NCBI GenBank assembly: GCA_031281855.1
Contig: JAITEW010000288.1
Coordinates: forward strand, 1-7,339
DNA from: Treponema sp.
Lineage (GTDB): Bacteria; Spirochaetota; Spirochaetia; Treponematales; Breznakiellaceae
Length of the DNA stretch: 7,339 nucleotides
Reading direction: 5' to 3'
Shown: positions 1-4,235 of the stretch, piece after piece
How positions within the stretch are numbered: position 1 is the first letter of the stretch
How the letters are laid out: each line of letters opens with the position of its first letter
The notes under the pieces: generated by a model
Told to the model about the DNA's origin: nothing
Seen by the model: only the letters and a program-made list of their open reading frames with translations
Database searches by the model: none
Program-made: the position numbers and the translations under genes

Positions 1-234
1 AGCCAATGCATATCGACCATTTGCGGTAAATGGAAGGTACCGGTATTAACCCATGGCGCATGGTCGCCGTCGGCCAGCATTGAGGACATGGTGCAAGTTC
101 AGCCCAACCGGTGGACCAACCCCTGGATAGGCGGGGGCGGTTTCCATGCGAACATTGGAGGGCACGAAATGTACGCAACATGGATAAGGGATGAGCTTTT
201 GACCCTGAACTGGGATGACTATGTCTGGCAGTAA
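1..234 (+). CDS. C-terminal fragment of an unidentified Trp-rich protein
   Basis: An open frame runs from the first base of the window to a TAA at 232-234 and gives 77 residues; the start lies outside the window. I do not recognise the family. The fragment is unusually aromatic, with seven Trp in 77 residues (fragment positions 11, 21, 38, 42, 61, 71, 76). It has a Gly-rich stretch GGGGFHANIGG at 44-54 followed by an amphipathic segment and the terminus WDDYVWQ. Two His sit in and next to the Gly-rich loop (49, 55), which could suit an extracytoplasmic hydrolase or carbohydrate-binding protein, but that is only a guess. It lies 104 bases upstream of a sugar transporter on the same strand, so a role in carbohydrate breakdown would fit the context. 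The uninterrupted frame and non-random composition support a real gene end; function is unknown. Confidence 0.6.
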   Translation, partial: SQCISTICGKWKVPVLTHGAWSPSASIEDMVQVQPNRWTNPWIGGGGFHANIGGHEMYATWIRDELLTLNWDDYVWQ

Positions 235-291
235 GCCCTGACACTGTAAACCTGAAACACCGGTCCGCTCCGGAATGGCGCCTGCGTTAAC

Positions 292-320
292 TTGCGCAAC
301 CGGTTTTTCCCCTATACAAT
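292..320 (+). promoter_or_regulatory. Candidate sigma-70 promoter of the sugar transporter gene
   Basis: TTGCGC (292-297) and TACAAT (315-320) are separated by 17 bases. The -10 matches the consensus at five of six positions; the -35 matches only TTG. Transcription would start near 327, just before the AGGGGG ribosome binding site. The -35 lies inside the perfect 8-base palindrome TTGCGCAA (292-299), a possible repressor half-site arrangement. The rest of the 235-338 gap shows no convincing terminator for the preceding gene. Confidence 0.35.
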
Positions 321-338
321 GCCAACCAGGGGGTTATT

Positions 339-1718
339 ATGGCGCAAAACCGTTTGACTGTAAGGCAGAAACTCGGATTCGGCATCTTTGACCTTGGGGG
401 GAATATGCTCTTCACCCTTATGTCTTTCTGGGCTCTCAAGTACCTGACCGATACGGTGGGACTGGCGGCGGCCTGGGCGGGCACTGCGGTGATGGCCGGT
501 AAGGCCTGGGACGCTGTGACCGATCCTCTGATGGGCTATATCTCCGACAGGACCCTTTCCCGCTGGGGCAGGCGGCGGGTCTACCTTCTCTACGGGGCAG
601 TCCCTATGTGTCTGGCTATGGTGTTTTTTTTCACCGCCCCGGTTTATCTTCCCCAGCCGCTTCACCTGGTATGGGCGCTCCTGGCCCTGATGGTCCTCAA
701 CACAGCCTCGACGGTAATCAACATCCCCTATTCTTCCCTGACCCCGGAACTTACCAGCGACTACCATGAACAGTCCAGCCTGAACGGCTACCGTTTCGGC
801 TGCGCGGTGTTCGGCACTATCGCCGGCGCAGGGGCGGTTCAGCCTCTGGTTCAGCTTTTCGCCAGCCCCGCTTCGCCGGACCCCCTCCTTGACCGCAGGG
901 GCTTCTCCATGATGGGCCTCATTCTCGGGGCTGTGATGATGATCGTCACCTTTATCACCTTCTTTGGCACAAGGGAAAAAAAATACACCAAAGAAGACCT
1001 GCCTACGGAAGGTTTTTTTTCCACCTACAAAGCAGTATTCCACAACAAGCCGTATATCATTCTCCTTATAACCTACGCCCTCCACATGACGGGCATTTCT
1101 TTCCTTACCACTATTTTGACATACTATACCGAAAACGTACTGAACCGGGGGGACATTACCACTATAGCCATGCTCCTCCTCCTGGTAACCGCTATGGTGT
1201 TCATTCCGGTCTCGGTCCTGGTTTCCAAAAAAATCGGGAAAAAACGGACTTACCAGATCTGCTTCGCCGTTATTGCCAGCGCCTGCGGGATCATTTATTT
1301 TTTAGGCCACAGGCTGCCTGTGGGTTTCTTCTTCGGCCTCATGGTGTACGCCGGCATAGGGGTGGGCTTTAGTTATGTGGCGCCTTTCGCCATGGTTCCT
1401 GATGTTATCGGGTACGAAGCCGCCAAAAGCGGGGAACGGAAAGAAGGGGCCTACTACGGCATGTGGACCTTCATTTCCAAGCTCGGGACCGCTTTGGCCC
1501 TTTTTGTGTCAGGGCAGATCCTAACCCTTGGGAAGTACGTGTCCCCGGTAGGCGAAACAGCGGCGGCTATTATCGAGCAAAACCGCGGATCATCCTCGGT
1601 GTTCACCGCCATTAGGGCACTCATCGGCCCTATACCCATTGTGGTCCTCCTGGCGGCTATGGCGGTTATCGGTTTTTACCCGCTTAACGGGAAGGCTGAC
1701 AAAGGACCCCGGGGATAA
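339..1718 (+). CDS. GPH-family (MelB-like) sugar:cation symporter
   Basis: This 459-residue inner-membrane transporter belongs to the glycoside-pentoside-hexuronide:cation symporter family of the major facilitator superfamily, and its length is typical. The family signature is clear near residues 55-84: WDAVTDP followed by GYISDRT and WGRRRVYLL. Asp58 and Asp62 line up with the two cation-site Asp residues of E. coli MelB helix II. Other family landmarks are IPYSSLTPELTSDYHEQSS at 129-147 and the loop RKEGAYYGMW with the downstream Lys381 at 367-381. About twelve hydrophobic segments are visible. The ATG at 339 is preceded by AGGGGG (328-333) at a 5-base spacing. The substrate cannot be read from sequence; family members carry melibiose, xylosides, glucuronides and similar compounds. 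The 3' end overlaps the convergent FGGY kinase by 35 bases, and transporter plus kinase make a plausible uptake-and-phosphorylation pair although they are not in one operon. Confidence 0.93.
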   Translation: MAQNRLTVRQKLGFGIFDLGGNMLFTLMSFWALKYLTDTVGLAAAWAGTAVMAGKAWDAVTDPLMGYISDRTLSRWGRRRVYLLYGAVPMCLAMVFFFTAPVYLPQPLHLVWALLALMVLNTASTVINIPYSSLTPELTSDYHEQSSLNGYRFGCAVFGTIAGAGAVQPLVQLFASPASPDPLLDRRGFSMMGLILGAVMMIVTFITFFGTREKKYTKEDLPTEGFFSTYKAVFHNKPYIILLITYALHMTGISFLTTILTYYTENVLNRGDITTIAMLLLLVTAMVFIPVSVLVSKKIGKKRTYQICFAVIASACGIIYFLGHRLPVGFFFGLMVYAGIGVGFSYVAPFAMVPDVIGYEAAKSGERKEGAYYGMWTFISKLGTALALFVSGQILTLGKYVSPVGETAAAIIEQNRGSSSVFTAIRALIGPIPIVVLLAAMAVIGFYPLNGKADKGPRG

Positions 1719-3048
1719 GGCCGGCGTGCCAGCGGCCCAGATGCAGGAGGCCGGACATGACGTCTTCGGAATGACCGGAGAGGCGGAAGGGCCTGTTAAA
1801 ACGGCGGGCTATGAGTTCCTGAAGCAAAGGGGCCCTGCGGAGCGCCCCGCCGGCGCCTATGATGTCCTTAACGGTTTTCCTTTCATCCAGGCCCAGCCGC
1901 GCAAAGGCCGCGTAAGCCGCATCGGCTATGTTCCGGTAAGCTGCGGCGAAGAGGTTCCCGGCGTTCAGGTTGGTCCCGGCGATCCCTTTCACCGCGCCGC
2001 CTGAAGCGTCAAAAAAGGACATATCCAGTTCCAGGGGCCGGCGTGCCGGCAGGGCCTCAGCTTCCAGGGCCAGGGCGGCGGCCAGTTCCCAGATTTTTGA
2101 ATCATCCTCTATGCCGAGGCCGAAGATCTTCCGCCCTGTGTCAAGGATGAGGTTCATCAGAACCGCAAGATTCCTGCCTGACGGGAGATCCGTCAGGGTA
2201 CGGATGGTCCTTCCTGAAAAAAAAGGCCTGGTTTCGTAGTCCCCCAGGGAAAGCTCCTTGTCCACGTAACAGATCTGCCCTCCGGTCCCGATATTGAGGA
2301 CCACGTCTCCCTCTCCGGCCTCGCAGCCCAGTACCGCAGCCTGCTGATCCCCTACAGGGAGGTAGATGGGGATCTCCCGGTTCCCGGCCCGGTAAAAGGC
2401 CGCAGGCTCCCGGGTTTCCGAAACCGGCGGAAACTCTATGCCCTCCAGGGAAAGAAGGCGAAGAAGTTCCCGGTTCCAGTCCCGGGCCTTGAGATCATAG
2501 AGCGCCGTGGAAGCCGCTTCTGTGGGGTGGATAGGGATGACCTTCCCGGTAAGACGCCGTATCACAGCGTCGCCGATCATGGCGAAACCCAGGGGAAGGG
2601 GCGGCTTTTTTTCATTCATCAGATAATAAAGAGGGCAAAGGCTGTGGCTGTTATTGAGCAGAACCCCGTTCCTCTTCAGAAGCCCGTCGCCGGCGATCTC
2701 CCTGATACAGGAAGCGGTATCCGGCCCGCCTTCAAAGCCAAAGGCCCGCATGTCCTGCCAGGAAACATAGCCGGTAACCGCGCGGCCCTGGGGGACCCGG
2801 AGTTCAAAGCCGTGCATCTGGACGGAAAAGACTATGCCTTCCAGCCGGTATTGGGACAGGGCCTGGGCGATAAGGGAACCGGCCTTCCCGGCAAGTTCAT
2901 CTACAGGGATCTCCCGCTCAGGGCCGCTGGTGCTGATGAAATCCGGCGCAGGGCAGCTTGAGGAAGCAAGGATACGCCCTTCATCAAGATCCAGAACAGC
3001 GGCTTTGATAAACGAAGAACCGAGATCGATCCCCAGGAACCGGGTCAT
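1684..3048 (-). CDS. FGGY-family carbohydrate kinase (sedoheptulokinase/xylulokinase-like)
   Basis: This 454-residue cytoplasmic enzyme should transfer the ATP gamma-phosphate to a sugar or polyol. The ASKHA fold motifs appear in order: phosphate-1 loop GIDLGSSFIKAAV (6-18), substrate-side motif SVQMHGF (75-81), SWQD (96-99), catalytic Asp233 in VGDQQAAV (232-239), phosphate-2 loop LNIGTGGQ (251-258) and adenosine motif IIGAGGALRRAPLL (396-409). The short length and the QMHG and GDQQA context look closer to sedoheptulokinase than to glycerol kinase, but xylulose, ribulose or another ketose remain possible. The ATG is set by the conserved N-terminus (GIDLG at residue 6). It has no Shine-Dalgarno: the preceding minus-strand bases are ACTCCCTGT. 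It lies 9 bases after the yhhQ stop codon, which suggests translational coupling. The final codons overlap the end of the convergent transporter gene. Confidence 0.9.
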   Translation of the reverse strand: MTRFLGIDLGSSFIKAAVLDLDEGRILASSSCPAPDFISTSGPEREIPVDELAGKAGSLIAQALSQYRLEGIVFSVQMHGFELRVPQGRAVTGYVSWQDMRAFGFEGGPDTASCIREIAGDGLLKRNGVLLNNSHSLCPLYYLMNEKKPPLPLGFAMIGDAVIRRLTGKVIPIHPTEAASTALYDLKARDWNRELLRLLSLEGIEFPPVSETREPAAFYRAGNREIPIYLPVGDQQAAVLGCEAGEGDVVLNIGTGGQICYVDKELSLGDYETRPFFSGRTIRTLTDLPSGRNLAVLMNLILDTGRKIFGLGIEDDSKIWELAAALALEAEALPARRPLELDMSFFDASGGAVKGIAGTNLNAGNLFAAAYRNIADAAYAAFARLGLDERKTVKDIIGAGGALRRAPLLQELIARRFNRPFRLSGHSEDVMSGLLHLGRWHAGLIPGVLCQPSR

Positions 3049-3057
3049 ACAGGGAGT

Positions 3058-3783
3058 TTAGAATTTAAACGGATTAAAGATAAGCCCTGTGTCGTAAACA
3101 TCGATCCCCTCGGCTTTTTTAAGTTTCGCCGCAGCTAAATAGGTAAAAGGGGTCATAACAACTTCCACCAGGCACTTAAAGAGGTAATTGGTACATACGA
3201 GGGTTAAGAAGAGTTCCCAGCCGAAAACCCCGGCCAGACTGGCGATGAAAACAAAAACCGCGCTGTCCAGGAGTTCTCCGGCAAGGGTACTGCCTATGGT
3301 CCTGACCCAGAGAAAACGTCCTTTTGTCAGAACCTTTATCCGCGCTAGTATGGCGGAATTGGAAAATTCCCCGGCCCAGTAGCCCAGAAGGCTCGCCAGG
3401 GCTATACCTCCGGTGCTCATACCTCCCAGGACGGCGTCATAAGCGGCGCTGCCGGCGTACCCTTCCCAGGCGGCTTCAGCAGGAAGGCGGCGGAGTATGA
3501 AAAAGATAAACGAAGAGAGGGCAAGCGCCGCAAAGCCGGTCCAGATCACCCTGCGGGAAGCCTTGAAACCGTAGACTTCGGTAAGAATATCCCCGAAAAC
3601 ATAGGAAACCGGAAACAGGAGAGTACCGCCGTCAAAAGCCAGGGGCAAACCAAACAAAGAGAAACCCAGATCCACGATTTTTGCGGAAGACGCGACATTG
3701 CTTACAATAAGGACCGCTACAAAAGCGGCGGTTACCAGATCCAGATAACGGAAAGTAAGAGAATCAGAAGGCTTTTGGGACAC
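3058..3783 (-). CDS. yhhQ: YhhQ-family queuosine precursor transporter
   Basis: This 241-residue integral membrane protein is of the DUF165/Vut_1 (YhhQ, also called QPTR) family, whose characterised members import 7-deazaguanine precursors (preQ0, preQ1) for queuosine synthesis in tRNA. Family motifs are strong: FPVSYVFGDILTEVYGF at 57-73 followed by SRRVIW, then FSNSAILARIK at 140-150, GRFLWVRTIGST at 155-166 and LAGELLDS at 167-174. About six hydrophobic segments are visible and the C-terminus carries the typical YDTGLIFNPF. The start is a GTG with AAGGA (3797-3793) nine bases upstream. The ATG at 3793-3791 is out of frame and stops after a few codons. The gene probably forms an operon with the kinase downstream. 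The A-rich leader before the start resembles part of a preQ1-I riboswitch, described separately. Confidence 0.9.
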   Translation of the reverse strand: MSQKPSDSLTFRYLDLVTAAFVAVLIVSNVASSAKIVDLGFSLFGLPLAFDGGTLLFPVSYVFGDILTEVYGFKASRRVIWTGFAALALSSFIFFILRRLPAEAAWEGYAGSAAYDAVLGGMSTGGIALASLLGYWAGEFSNSAILARIKVLTKGRFLWVRTIGSTLAGELLDSAVFVFIASLAGVFGWELFLTLVCTNYLFKCLVEVVMTPFTYLAAAKLKKAEGIDVYDTGLIFNPFKF

Positions 3784-3870
3784 GAACTGCCATCCTTGTT
3801 TTGTTGAGGCGGGTGAGAACCTTCAGGCTCCCGGGAACCTGCGGCCCTTCTCTGGGTTACCGCCGCGGCC
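3784..3870 (-). promoter_or_regulatory. Structured yhhQ leader, possible preQ1-type riboswitch
   Basis: On the minus strand this leader can fold into nested helices. Outer P1 is GGCGG (3864-3860) with CCGCC (3812-3808). A middle helix is GAGAA (3852-3848) with UUCUC (3819-3815). The inner hairpin is CAGGUUCCCGGGAGCCUG (3841-3824), eight or nine pairs including one G-U. Two bases after the 3' strand of P1 comes AACAAAACAAGG (3805-3794), which ends in the ribosome binding site of yhhQ. From memory, the same 12-base tail in the same place relative to P1 occurs in the class I preQ1 riboswitch of Thermoanaerobacter tengcongensis, and the downstream gene is a preQ1/preQ0 transporter. Against the match, the loop inside P1 is 47 bases instead of about ten and does not show the usual loop sequence. 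All pairings were found by eye. Confidence 0.3.
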
Positions 3871-3890
3871 AGGGCTTAAAAACCGGCCGC
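3865..3890 (-). other. GC-rich inverted repeat between histone-like gene and yhhQ
   Basis: GCGGCC (3890-3885 on the minus strand) pairs with GGCCGC (3870-3865) around a 14-base loop containing TTTTTAA. The downstream arm abuts and could compete with P1 of the yhhQ leader, giving alternative folds. No U-tract follows, so I do not call it a terminator. It may only reflect the GC-rich spacer. Confidence 0.3.
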
Positions 3891-3903
3891 ATGTAAAGCC
3901 GAA

Positions 3904-3934
3904 ATACCGCCGCCGGAACTGCCGGCGGCGGCAT
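3904..3934 (-). terminator. Probable terminator of the histone-like gene
   Basis: A perfect 10-base-pair GC stem, CCGCCGCCGG (plus 3907-3916) with CCGGCGGCGG (3922-3931), closes a 5-base loop; two further A-T pairs lie beyond one mismatch. It starts about 21 bases after the TAA of the histone-like gene. The minus-strand sequence after the stem, TATTTCGGCTTT, is only moderately T-rich, so efficiency is uncertain. The plus-strand side has A's instead of T's, so it would act only on minus-strand transcripts. Confidence 0.5.
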
Positions 3935-3952
3935 CAAAAAAATCTACAAACC

Positions 3953-4156
3953 TTACGCCTTGGGCTTTGGAGCCGGTTTTTTGGCAGCAGGTTTCCTGCC
4001 GGCAGCGGATTTCTTGGCAGCGGGTTTTTCCGTAGCAGGTTTTTCCGCAGCCTTCCTCCCCGGAGTTTTTTTAGCCGGGGCCTTGTCGGCAGCTTTCGCA
4101 GCCGGTTTTTTGGCAGCAGGTTTCTTCACTGCGCCTTCTTCAGTCTTCTTCGCCAT
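3953..4156 (-). CDS. Histone H1-like Lys/Ala/Pro-rich DNA-binding protein
   Basis: This small, very basic protein of 67 residues contains by my count 20 Lys, 21 Ala and 10 Pro, with no aromatic residue and no Cys. After a slightly acidic start (MAKKTEEG) it consists of loose repeats of KKPAAKKPAAK, AEKPATEKPAAKK and GRKPAAKKPA type. Such tails resemble eukaryotic histone H1 C-termini and the bacterial Hc1/AlgP-like or HU-tail proteins, which bind DNA without sequence specificity and help compact the nucleoid; that role is inferred from composition. It is likely intrinsically disordered. The ATG at 4156-4154 has a strong GGGAGG (4167-4162) five bases upstream, supporting real and probably high expression. 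It stands alone between the phosphorylase and yhhQ, with a hairpin on each side. A 25-base exact repeat within the gene suggests growth or shrinkage by repeat slippage. Confidence 0.82.
   Translation of the reverse strand: MAKKTEEGAVKKPAAKKPAAKAADKAPAKKTPGRKAAEKPATEKPAAKKSAAGRKPAAKKPAPKPKA
3971..3995. repeat. Direct repeat, copy 1 of 2, inside histone-like gene
   Basis: A 25-base stretch beginning AGCCGGTTTTTTGGCAGCAG recurs exactly at 4100-4124. It encodes the KPAAKKPA-type unit on the minus strand. Degenerate versions (GCAGCGGGTTTTTCC, GTAGCAGGTTTTTCC) lie between the copies, so the gene is built from decayed tandem units. Confidence 0.85.
4100..4124. repeat. Direct repeat, copy 2 of 2, inside histone-like gene
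   Basis: Exact second copy of the 25-base unit at 3971-3995, 129 bases away (a multiple of three, so recombination between the copies would keep the frame and remove 43 codons). Confidence 0.85.
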
Positions 4157-4201
4157 AGTAACCTCCCAGAAAAAAATTATTTTATCACCACCCTATTATT
4201 A

Positions 4202-4221
4202 CCAGCCTCTCAAGAGGCCGG
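4202..4221 (-). terminator. Hairpin after the phosphorylase gene, possible weak terminator
   Basis: The minus-strand sequence CCGGCCTCTTGAGAGGCTGG folds into an eight-pair stem with one G-U pair and a four-base loop, 14 bases after the phosphorylase stop codon. What follows is TAATAATAGGG rather than a T-run, so termination may be partial. The same AT-rich stretch, with TGGTAATAAT and GATAAAAT before the GGGAGG site, may hold the promoter of the histone-like gene, but I could not find a well-spaced -35 box. Confidence 0.4.
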
Positions 4222-4235
4222 ATAGAGTCAAAAAG

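Noticed and set aside
312..1085. 257-residue open frame on the minus strand
   Set aside because: It lies entirely opposite the transporter gene apart from a few bases, is rich in His, Gly and Arg with no recognisable motif, and is explained by the GC-rich codon use of the sense strand.
1639..2004. Plus-strand frame of 121 residues after the transporter
   Set aside because: It overlaps the transporter end and the kinase, has no ribosome site of note and no recognisable domain.
3766..3793. ATG at 3793-3791 as start of yhhQ
   Set aside because: It is in a different frame and reaches a TGA after nine codons; the GTG at 3783 is in frame with the conserved protein.
4226..4231. TTGACT as -35 box of the histone-like gene
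   Set aside because: No -10-like hexamer lies 16-18 bases downstream; the AT-rich candidates are 24 or more bases away.
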